From the NCBI GenBank assembly GCA_029564595.1, contig JAKQPS010000005.1, forward strand, positions 36,750-100,749: a stretch of DNA of 64,000 nucleotides. Reading direction: 5' to 3'. The translations under genes were made by a program, and so were the position numbers. The notes under the pieces were generated by a model. It was not told the DNA's origin and did no database searches. It worked only from the letters and a program-made list of their open reading frames with translations. Shown one piece after another: positions 35,113 to 42,531 of this stretch (within the stretch, counting starts at the first letter, position 1; each line of letters starts with the position of its first letter). This DNA is from a bacterium (GTDB lineage: Bacteria; UBP15; UBA6099).

Positions 35113-36532
35113 CGTACATTTCCCTCCAGTCGCTCGAAAAAAACTCCCGGACATCGCCGTCGAACACTTTTCGTCCGCTTCTTAGAAAAACCACTCTGGT
35201 CGCGAGCGCGCGCACAAGTCCGATATCGTGAGTGATAAACAACAACGCAGTTTCTTTCCCGCAGGTTTCTTTCAGAAAACTCGCCACCCTACGGGCGCTG
35301 AGCCGGTCAAGCCCGGCAACAGGTTCGTCCAAAGCGACGACTTCCGGAGCGTGGGCGAACGCGCTCGCAAGAGCCACCCTCTTCTTCTCGCCTTGGCTTA
35401 ATGTCAACGGCATCCTGTCCATCAATCGCGATATCCCGAGCGCTTCCGATATCTCGGACAACCTCGATTCCGCATCAGGCCCGTAGATGCCGAAATTCTT
35501 TGACGCGAACAAGCACTCGTCCCTTACGGTGGAGGAAAATAGCTGTCGGTCCGGGTTCTGAAAGGTATATCCTGTTCTTCTGGCAATTTCTTTTCTGGGA
35601 ACGCGCTTCGCGTTTTTTTCGAAAAGAAAAACCTCGCCTTCAGAAGGTTTCATCAAAGCGCATACGCACTTCGCCATGGTGCTCTTGCCTGCTCCGTTCG
35701 GACCAAGAACAGCCAGTCTCTCGCCGCGTCTTAACTTGACATCCATAGGGGCCATCGCCTTTGTCCGCTTTGAGTATGAATGGCCGGCTTTCTTAAATTC
35801 CACCACAGCGCCTGATGCTTCGACGGGAAGATATTGCTCAATTCTTTCCATATCCGATTCGTCGGATTTTTCTGCGATATCTTCGAGCCGCCCGTCATTA
35901 AGCGCATAAAGCTTGTCCGCGAATTCCATCATCATTTTGATGTCGTGCTCCACAATCACCACGGTCGCTCCGAGTTCGCGGTTTATCCTTTTTATTTCGC
36001 CGAGATAGACTTCCCTGCTGACTGGATCAAGACCTGACAGAGGTTCGTCGAGCAATAATATTTCAGGCTTCGGGGCTACTGCGCATGCCAGCGCAAGCTT
36101 CTGTTTCTCTCCCCATGAAAGCGTGTCCGTTTTTCTCGCCGCGAGGTTTCCAATGCCGAACTGATCCAAAACGCGCGCCGCCTCTTTTGTCGCGGCGGTT
36201 TTAGACATCCCTGTTTTTTCCAACTGCGACACTACTTCATCGATGACCCGCAAAGAGAAAAGCTGCGTGTCCGGGTTCTGAAAAACAGGTTCAATGTGCC
36301 GCCTGAATCTCGCAGGGTTCCTCTCGCCTGCGATAGAAATTTCCCCGGTGATTTTTCCTTTAATGAATTCCGGAGCAAGCCCAAGCAGAGCCATCATCAA
36401 TGTGGTTTTTCCGCAACCGGATTCACCTGTCAGAGCCGTAACGCTTCCTTTTTCCACTTTCAGGTTCAAGCCTTTCAGCGTGGGCTGGTCGCTGAACGCA
36501 TGAGTGAAATATAGGTTCTCAACCTGTATCAC
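35096..36532 (-). CDS. ecfA: Fused double ATPase of an ECF transporter (EcfA-EcfA')
   Basis: 478 residues with two ABC ATPase domains. The first has Walker A GESGCGKTTLM, signature LSWGEKQKLALA and Walker B EILLLDEPLSGLD. The second has GPNGAGKSTMAK, LSQGEKKRVALA and VVALDEPVAGLD. In most ECF systems the two are separate genes; here they are fused. The likely start is GTG at 36532 (frame begins MIQVENLYF) because it overlaps the S-component stop by four bases (GTGA); the open frame extends 48 codons further upstream without a plausible start signal. ATP hydrolysis powers uptake through EcfT. Confidence 0.88.
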   Translation of the reverse strand: MIQVENLYFTHAFSDQPTLKGLNLKVEKGSVTALTGESGCGKTTLMMALLGLAPEFIKGKITGEISIAGERNPARFRRHIEPVFQNPDTQLFSLRVIDEVVSQLEKTGMSKTAATKEAARVLDQFGIGNLAARKTDTLSWGEKQKLALACAVAPKPEILLLDEPLSGLDPVSREVYLGEIKRINRELGATVVIVEHDIKMMMEFADKLYALNDGRLEDIAEKSDESDMERIEQYLPVEASGAVVEFKKAGHSYSKRTKAMAPMDVKLRRGERLAVLGPNGAGKSTMAKCVCALMKPSEGEVFLFEKNAKRVPRKEIARRTGYTFQNPDRQLFSSTVRDECLFASKNFGIYGPDAESRLSEISEALGISRLMDRMPLTLSQGEKKRVALASAFAHAPEVVALDEPVAGLDRLSARRVASFLKETCGKETALLFITHDIGLVRALATRVVFLRSGRKVFDGDVREFFSSDWREMYVEESC

Positions 36533-37119
36533 GACGAATTCCCGGAAATAGTCTTTGCTAGATAAGTGTCTTTGATGGATTGCCAGATTTTCAAACCCAA
36601 CAGAGCGCCGGCCGCATACACAATCATATTCGTGGCCATCTGCAAACCTAAAAGTATTTTCACAACCTTTGACCACGGGAACCCGAAAGCGACCCTCACC
36701 AGCATAAAAGCGGCAGTGGCCGCCGCGCCTCCTGCTACGGAAGCGAACGCGACTCTTACCGCCGGCCGGTTTTTGAACAATTCAAGAAGCGAATCGAGCA
36801 GTAATCCGTTTACTAGGGCGGGGATCAGTTTGACCGGCCCGGGCAGCCCTCCGAAAGATGTAGGCATCGCCAGCGTCGCGACTACTCCCCAGATAAGCTC
36901 ATATATCAATATCGTGCCGAACCGGTCTATCATCAACCGCGTCAATATCATGAACGCTGTAGGAAGTATCAAATCAAGTCGGATTATCTGATCGATTCCC
37001 GTAACGCCGAGCAAAGGCTTCACGACAAATCCCATGCCGACATCGGCCGCAACCATCAACGCTATGAACACAAGCTGAAAACTCGACCACTTGCCAAGCA
37101 TGTTTTTTTTCTGAGTCAA
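36529..37119 (-). CDS. ecfS: ECF transporter substrate-specific component (S)
   Basis: About 196 residues with six hydrophobic segments, the size of an S component. It begins WSSFQLVFIALMVAADVGMG and contains PTSFGGLPGPVKLIPALVNG, a loop common to many S proteins. It lacks the N-terminal Met-His of CbiM/NikM cobalt and nickel binders, so the ligand is probably not a bare Ni or Co ion bound in that way. The start is TTG at 37119, overlapping the FmdE stop (TTGA); an ATG 18 bases later is possible. Adjacent FmdE genes and a TonB receptor suggest a metal-containing or chelated substrate. Confidence 0.8.
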   Translation of the reverse strand: MTQKKNMLGKWSSFQLVFIALMVAADVGMGFVVKPLLGVTGIDQIIRLDLILPTAFMILTRLMIDRFGTILIYELIWGVVATLAMPTSFGGLPGPVKLIPALVNGLLLDSLLELFKNRPAVRVAFASVAGGAAATAAFMLVRVAFGFPWSKVVKILLGLQMATNMIVYAAGALLGLKIWQSIKDTYLAKTISGNSS

Positions 37120-37721
37120 TGTTGGACTTTTCCATCCGCGCAATCGGCGCAATATGCCCCGCCGTCCGCCTTAACCGTTCTCGGCTCCATCACTTTCTCG
37201 CCGCATGACGCGCATGTGAGAGTTTCATAAAGCATCGCCTTGTTCGGCGGCGGCGCGCTGACAGGCTTCATTTCCAGAATTGCTTCATCCGGCGCTTTCA
37301 ATATGTCGTCTATCGCTGATTTGCTCATTTCACGGAAAGATTCTATCTGACTCTTCGTGGCGGTTCCTCCGAAAACTGCTTTTCTCAGGTCGGCCTGTCC
37401 GGGGACTTCCTTTGGACGATAGTTTTCCAGTATTCTCACGCCGGCGCCTGTGTTACGATTATAGAATGTATATCCGCGTTTGCCGATATCTCTGAATTTC
37501 AAATTGCCTTTTCCGAAAGTGCATCCTGTTATCGCCTGTATTGCGTCCACCGCGCATGAGTCGTTCTCGACAACGCACACTATCTCCTCGTCTTCGGACC
37601 TATTGGCTTTCAACCATTCCATAGCCTTCAGAGCCACTCGATATCCCAATGCCGAGCCTATGCATGAGTGCCCGTGAAATTCCACAACATGCTCATAAGC
37701 CTTCGCGTTTTGATCCGCCAT
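37116..37721 (-). CDS. FmdE family protein with C-terminal zinc ribbon
   Basis: 201 residues. The family motif is EFHGHSCIGSALGYR (His16, His18, Cys20; Pro of the usual HGHSCPG is replaced by Ile), and NDSCAVDAIQAITGCTFGKGNL continues the FmdE fold. A zinc ribbon (TCASCGEKV and YCADCADG) closes the protein. FmdE domains occur near molybdo- and tungsto-enzyme genes and near transporters, and bind metal through the H-x-H-x-C set, though the precise reaction is unknown. Here it overlaps the S component gene. GGAGGCGCTA precedes the ATG. Confidence 0.85.
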   Translation of the reverse strand: MADQNAKAYEHVVEFHGHSCIGSALGYRVALKAMEWLKANRSEDEEIVCVVENDSCAVDAIQAITGCTFGKGNLKFRDIGKRGYTFYNRNTGAGVRILENYRPKEVPGQADLRKAVFGGTATKSQIESFREMSKSAIDDILKAPDEAILEMKPVSAPPPNKAMLYETLTCASCGEKVMEPRTVKADGGAYCADCADGKVQH

Positions 37722-37767
37722 TAGCGCCTCCGATAATGTTACATATATAAATATTATAACAACTGGG

Positions 37768-38817
37768 CTATTTATACAACCCGACTAATTTGAACGGGGC
37801 TCCACCGGGAGCCAAGAGACGCTCGTATTCCTTTTCATCCGCAATCTCAATTTCCTTGATAAGTCTTACAAAATAATCCAATCGGTCGAGCCGCTCGAAT
37901 GCCCACAACGCCAGTTGGAGATTAGACAATTCAGGGTGTTTGTTCTCGCCCGCCCATTCAAAGAATTCGTCTTTATGAAAGTCAAAACCGAGAACAAGGA
38001 CTTTCGCCGACTTAAAAGCCCTGTTTTCTCTTTTTACCTTGATGAAAAAACCCGCGATGTCTCTAGCGACGTCTTCCGGCAAAGCCTTTTTCTGTTCATC
38101 AGTCCAACGCATGGCGAAATACCCGCCTTTTCCGGGCGTCACATCCAAGGCCGACATAAGGCTGTCCTCTTTGCACCAGTGCGGCAAACCTATTATGTTA
38201 TAATTTTCTCCTGCTTCGAGAGGCGCGTTTTTGAGCAGCCACTTGGCGATGATATAACCGCTGGTTACGCCCGGACAAAAATGGTTGTGAAACAGCGCTC
38301 CTTGAGTAAGATGCCACGGAGCTCCCGCGCTCCATGTGTTGGAATACCCGACTGCTGAATACGACATGTTTCCGCACGCTTCTTTGACCGCCGAATAATC
38401 AAGGTTCTTGGATAGTGTCACATCGACCGGCTTCGAAACATCTATCGAGCCGTCATCGCCGACGCTTCCGCATACGGACCGAAGACTTCCATCCTTGCTT
38501 TTCACCGTCACGACGAACCATGGCGACTCCCCCATCGAGGAATGAACATTGTACAGATTTCCGTCGCCTAGAGAACAACCGAACTTGCCGGCAAAAGGTT
38601 TAATTTCCTTTATAGTGTCGGAGCCTTTCCACCCGGCATATCCGGCATTGGTGGCGCATAGCGCGGAATCTCCCGGTTCGTACCCGATTGAAACGGCCGC
38701 CCGCTCCGCGAAACCTGCTCCGAATCCCAAATCTCCGCAGCATGCTGTCCGAGGCGAGAGCGCCAGCGCCGCAAGAATGAATGCTATTGATACTGCCGAC
38801 AAAATATTCGTTTTCAT
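37768..38817 (-). CDS. Secreted FmdE-like protein
   Basis: 349 residues with a signal peptide (NILSAVSIAFILAALALSP then TACC). The mature part holds ALFHNHFCPGVTSGYIIAKW, the FmdE metal motif H-N-H-F-C-P-G, about 175 residues in, preceded by a long region with Cys pairs. The domain is therefore periplasmic. In the operon it lies between the TonB receptor and cytosolic FmdE. A metal- or metal-chelate-handling step between the two membranes is a reasonable inference; nothing proves it. GGAG precedes the ATG. Confidence 0.82.
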   Translation of the reverse strand: MKTNILSAVSIAFILAALALSPRTACCGDLGFGAGFAERAAVSIGYEPGDSALCATNAGYAGWKGSDTIKEIKPFAGKFGCSLGDGNLYNVHSSMGESPWFVVTVKSKDGSLRSVCGSVGDDGSIDVSKPVDVTLSKNLDYSAVKEACGNMSYSAVGYSNTWSAGAPWHLTQGALFHNHFCPGVTSGYIIAKWLLKNAPLEAGENYNIIGLPHWCKEDSLMSALDVTPGKGGYFAMRWTDEQKKALPEDVARDIAGFFIKVKRENRAFKSAKVLVLGFDFHKDEFFEWAGENKHPELSNLQLALWAFERLDRLDYFVRLIKEIEIADEKEYERLLAPGGAPFKLVGLYK

Positions 38818-38875
38818 GAAAACTCCTTTTGCCTGCTAAATAAGTTGCTCGTTCATGTACATCGGCTGCGGCCTG

Positions 38876-40951
38876 TTAAAACTCGTAATCAGCTTTCAGT
38901 TCCCAATTTATGCCGACCGTTCTGGTTGCTGAATTGATATGAACCTTGTTGAAAAGGTTGTTCGCTTCCAAAGTCAATTTCATATCTTCTCGAATATGCT
39001 TAGAAGCTTGAGCGTCCGCCCAGAAATATGCTTTGTTGATCGAAGTGTTGTCTTCGCTCGAATAGCTGTTGCCGACATATCTCAAGTTGAACGAAAAACT
39101 TCTGTCCATCGGATGGTTCATAATGAATCCGATGTTCGATTTGATTTTCGGAGCGTTCGTGAAGTATTTGCCCTGAATGGCGATGAGGTCCGGATCCTCA
39201 GTCGCAAAGTATCCTACTTTTGCGTGATTCATAGTCGTATTGAAATAGACTTTCGTGAAAGCCGTAGTCATATAAGACATTTCATATTCAACCCCGTATA
39301 TTTTCGCTTCGCCGAGGTTTACCCAATCATAGACCGGCCTGCCGCCCATAGTCGCGCCGGAATCAACGCTGTATATGAAATCTTTGCCTATGTTGTAGTA
39401 AAAATTCAGAGCCTTTCCGAATTTGGCGCCGTAGTGGTCTATTCCGACTTCAAAGCTGTGAATCTCTTCAGGTTCCAGTTCGGGATTAAGCTCGTATATC
39501 CTTCCCCTGAAGATTCCCCTCCTCGTGAGCGAGTCCAGAATCGGCGCGTGGAACGCGTTTCCATAGCTCACGCGCAATTTCGTCTTTTCGCTTGTGAAGT
39601 GAACTACCCCCACGGACGGGCTGACATGAGTCCATGACTTGTCATCGGGCGACGCCGTCCCCATGAATCCGGTCTGGTCTTTGTATTCGACGCCGGTCAC
39701 TTCAGCTCTGTCGAACCTCAGCCCGAAATTCATGTCCGTTTTTTCCGTCAAAGCGACAGTGTCGCGAGCATATAAAGCGGCGGTCTTCATATTTCCCATA
39801 TTGGTAACGGACAATGTGGAAGGAGCGTAATTGTAATAATCATAATCGTCCGCGGCTTCAATTGAGGCAATCGAGTAACCAACGCCAGCCGTAACATTAT
39901 GAGCGGCAATATTCCATGTATTATGAGCGTCTATGCCTCTATCCTCGCGTTTGGAATCTACCAGATAACGGTTTCTCAAAGCCGGAAATCCGCCGCTTGT
40001 TCCTGTGGTTTCTCGAAGCCACTTGTAATCTTCTCTGTTATAAAACAAATCCGTCTTGAATGTTCCCGAGGAGTTCGGCTTGCTGTATGAAATCTGATGC
40101 CGGGTTCCATCGTATTCTCTGTATTGGCCGTCCGGATGCGCTTCGGCGTAAATCGACGGGTCCAACGCAGAGCCGAGACCTCTAAAATCATCATATATAC
40201 CGATTGAGTATTCTATCGCCGACCCTGATTCGCCTAACTGGCTTCTCGCTTTTGCAAAAAAGTGTCTTTCCGTTATTTGCGTGTTGTCCGAACCGTATGC
40301 CTCGCGGTTTTCTGGCAGATCGCCGTTGAATCCCTGTGTGAACATATTCGACGTCGAAAACAACAAATCTACCTTCTGAATACCGCCTGTAAGTGTAAGC
40401 TTCTGCTTCAACGTCTCAAATGTTCCACCTGAGAGCGAAAGTGTGCCGCCGAATTCTCTTTCGGGGGTTTTCGTGATTATGTTGATGACACCGCCCATCG
40501 CGTGAGCGCCGTAAAGAGCTGACGCCGGGCCTCTGGCGATCTCAATCCTCTCGATGTTGCCGGGGTCTATAGACCTGAAATTGGCATCTCCTGAGTCGGA
40601 ATTGTTGAGTTGCATTCCATCTAACAGAACCAATGTCCTTGCCATGTCGCTGCTCATCCCTCGCATCGAAACTCCGCCTTTGTGCTCGAACATGCCGCTT
40701 GAAACCGAGACATCGATTCCGGCGAGCATCCCAAGCAAATCGTCAATGTTCTGCAACGGCAACGCTTCCAGTTGTTCTTTACTAATAATCACCACGCTCA
40801 CTGGCGCGCTTTCGATGCTCTGAGCGACTTTCGTCGCCGTGACCGTTATTTCTCCGAGGTCTATCGCTTCGTTTGCGCTTTGAGTGAAAGCATTTGTGCC
40901 GATTAAAACAGCCGCGACTACAGCAACGAACGCTATTGTCACCTTTTTCAT
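38876..40951 (-). CDS. TonB-dependent outer-membrane receptor
   Basis: 691 residues. A signal peptide (IAFVAVVAAVLIGTNAF) is followed by the TonB box region EITVTATKV, a plug domain with LVLLDGMQLNNSDSGDANFR and RGPASALYGAHAMGGVINI, and a beta-barrel that ends NWELKADYEF, typical of an outer membrane protein (aromatic C-terminus). Such receptors import siderophores, B12, metallophores or nickel. The ATG at 40951 has GGAGGT nine bases upstream, better than an in-frame ATG 18 bases earlier. First gene of the operon, controlled by the promoter and leader at 40952-41225. Confidence 0.92.
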   Translation of the reverse strand: MKKVTIAFVAVVAAVLIGTNAFTQSANEAIDLGEITVTATKVAQSIESAPVSVVIISKEQLEALPLQNIDDLLGMLAGIDVSVSSGMFEHKGGVSMRGMSSDMARTLVLLDGMQLNNSDSGDANFRSIDPGNIERIEIARGPASALYGAHAMGGVINIITKTPEREFGGTLSLSGGTFETLKQKLTLTGGIQKVDLLFSTSNMFTQGFNGDLPENREAYGSDNTQITERHFFAKARSQLGESGSAIEYSIGIYDDFRGLGSALDPSIYAEAHPDGQYREYDGTRHQISYSKPNSSGTFKTDLFYNREDYKWLRETTGTSGGFPALRNRYLVDSKREDRGIDAHNTWNIAAHNVTAGVGYSIASIEAADDYDYYNYAPSTLSVTNMGNMKTAALYARDTVALTEKTDMNFGLRFDRAEVTGVEYKDQTGFMGTASPDDKSWTHVSPSVGVVHFTSEKTKLRVSYGNAFHAPILDSLTRRGIFRGRIYELNPELEPEEIHSFEVGIDHYGAKFGKALNFYYNIGKDFIYSVDSGATMGGRPVYDWVNLGEAKIYGVEYEMSYMTTAFTKVYFNTTMNHAKVGYFATEDPDLIAIQGKYFTNAPKIKSNIGFIMNHPMDRSFSFNLRYVGNSYSSEDNTSINKAYFWADAQASKHIREDMKLTLEANNLFNKVHINSATRTVGINWELKADYEF

Positions 40952-41017
40952 AATTGTCACAACCTCCATTGTTTATTATTGTTATAACATCTATATCAAA
41001 CCTGGGACCGGCGAGAT

Positions 41018-41051
41018 ATAAAAATGACGGGAAGACTTTGATGTCTTCCCG
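41018..41051 (-). terminator. Terminator-like hairpin in the receptor leader (possible attenuator)
   Basis: On the minus strand CGGGAAGAC, a six-base loop and GTCTTCCCG form a perfect 9-bp stem followed by TCATTTTTATAT. It lies 67 nt before the receptor ATG, inside the transcript. A second inverted repeat just upstream (TTTCC..GGAAA, 41053-41093) could form an alternative fold, as in riboswitches or attenuators. No known riboswitch consensus was recognised. Confidence 0.55.
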
Positions 41052-41165
41052 TTTTCCAAGGAGAGGCATTTAAAAGAAAGACGCTTTGGAAACGCCTGTA
41101 TATCATATTCGGGCGAATCTCGTCTCGCATAGCCGTTCTAAACGCTCAACTTTGCCATATCGTTA

Positions 41166-41192
41166 GTGTTATGTTTGCCACATTCATAACAC
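41166..41192. promoter_or_regulatory. NikR-like palindromic operator
   Basis: GTGTTAT (41166-41172), 13 bases and ATAACAC (41186-41192) form a perfect inverted repeat; the arms extend one more base pair inward. The published NikR site outside enterobacteria is GTGTTAC-N13/14-GTAACAC, differing by one position per arm. The repeat covers the start-site region, where a repressor would block transcription. No nikR gene is in the window. Confidence 0.5.
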
Positions 41193-41196
41193 GCGC

Positions 41197-41225
41197 ATAA
41201 TACGCGAATTTTAGCAATGTGTCAA
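41197..41225 (-). promoter_or_regulatory. Sigma-70 promoter of the receptor-FmdE-ECF operon
   Basis: On the minus strand TTGACA (41220-41225, perfect), a 17-bp spacer and TATTAT (41197-41202) make a strong promoter with a start near 41190. The leader is about 240 nt long. Confidence 0.7.
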
Positions 41226-41263
41226 CAATGGTTTAGAATTATTATTGTTTTGAGCGAGACTTC

Positions 41264-42382
41264 TCAGGTGAACTTTATCGGAACCGGCATGAAGCAGAGA
41301 ACAAAAAGAATCAGTCCTACGGCCGCCCATAGCTTCGAGGATGGAGAGACCGGTTTGCCTTCGTTCATTGTAGGGGGAATACCTCGAACTGTTATCAAGT
41401 ATCCTATCAAAGACCAGACATACCAGCCGTGCCAGAAACGCCCCATGACCGCCATGCCCACTATGAGAATCCAGCATAGGTATCTGAACCGCGTGTCTCC
41501 GAGCAATGCGCGAGCCAGATGGCCGCCGTCGAACTGCCCGACTGGTATAAGATTCAGCCCAGTGACGAATATGCCCACCCAAGCTGCTATAGCCATAGGA
41601 TGAAAAAACAAATGCTGCCCTTCGGGAACTTTAATAAGAAGTCCGCCGATGACCGAGGTGAAAATCGAATTGCCGAACATAATCATGTCGCCTTGTGCCT
41701 CTGGGGCGGAGACAGGTCTGGACAGAAGGACGCCGGCGATGAAAAATGGCACGGCGACAATAAAACCGGCCAAAGGCCCGCTGATGCCTAACCTTACCGC
41801 CGCGTCTTTGTCGGGGATAGGAGACCTGATTCTGATTACCGCTCCCATCGTTCCGATTATTGACGGAAACGGAATAAAATACGGCGGCGACGCGTCTATG
41901 CCGTATCTTAAAGAAGCGAAGTAATGGCCCGATTCATGCGCGCCCAATATCAACAACAAGGAAAGAGAAAAGCTGAAGGCTCCCACCCATATCCCGCGGG
42001 TGTGTCCTGCTTCATACATGGACGTCGAAAAAACCCAGCCCGCAAAAGTTGTCGAAACCAGAGTAGCCGCGAACAGCAATACCGCCTTGATATTTTCTTT
42101 GCGGCGCGTCTCCGCCGTAGGCCCCTTGAAGACTTCCAGAGAGCCTATCCCGCGCCCGTCCTTTCCCATTACTAAAGACAGCTTGAAACCCGTCGCCGCA
42201 AACTCATACGCTGCCGCCCTCCTCGCGCCTGTCATCGCTGAGAACGCGAACTTAATCGCGTCTCCTTTTAATGCGACGTTATCGACCGCGAAATACTTGT
42301 CCATGATTTCGCGCAACCGATAATACTTCTCGGTTTCTATGGGCGTGAAGTTGAGCGGCTGTTCGCCGGAGAAATGTTCCAT
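41264..42382 (-). CDS. Site-2 protease family (M50) membrane metallopeptidase
   Basis: 372 residues. Zinc ligands are in GAHESGHYFASLRYG, and the second M50 motif is LIPVGQFDGGHLARALLG, a variant of the N-P-x-D-G motif. About six hydrophobic segments surround them. The N-terminal 60 residues form a cytosolic region. Site-2 proteases cleave membrane-spanning substrates in signalling or envelope stress. The gene ends 39 bp upstream of the promoter for the receptor operon and is transcribed in the same direction. Confidence 0.88.
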   Translation of the reverse strand: MEHFSGEQPLNFTPIETEKYYRLREIMDKYFAVDNVALKGDAIKFAFSAMTGARRAAAYEFAATGFKLSLVMGKDGRGIGSLEVFKGPTAETRRKENIKAVLLFAATLVSTTFAGWVFSTSMYEAGHTRGIWVGAFSFSLSLLLILGAHESGHYFASLRYGIDASPPYFIPFPSIIGTMGAVIRIRSPIPDKDAAVRLGISGPLAGFIVAVPFFIAGVLLSRPVSAPEAQGDMIMFGNSIFTSVIGGLLIKVPEGQHLFFHPMAIAAWVGIFVTGLNLIPVGQFDGGHLARALLGDTRFRYLCWILIVGMAVMGRFWHGWYVWSLIGYLITVRGIPPTMNEGKPVSPSSKLWAAVGLILFVLCFMPVPIKFT

Positions 42383-42531
42383 AATTATTCTAATACCAGC
42401 AATACAATTATAAAAAACGAATTGCTTAAGATTTCCTTATAGCGTCTGTCGGGGAACGAACATTCCCGTCCATAGACGCCGCAGTTCATCTCATAGAATA
42501 AAGAAAATACGCTAATTCGCCGACATCAGCG

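Noticed and set aside
40952..41190. B12, TPP, Moco or NiCo riboswitch in the receptor leader
   Set aside because: I looked for the diagnostic conserved boxes of each class and did not find a convincing match; only a terminator-like hairpin is supported.
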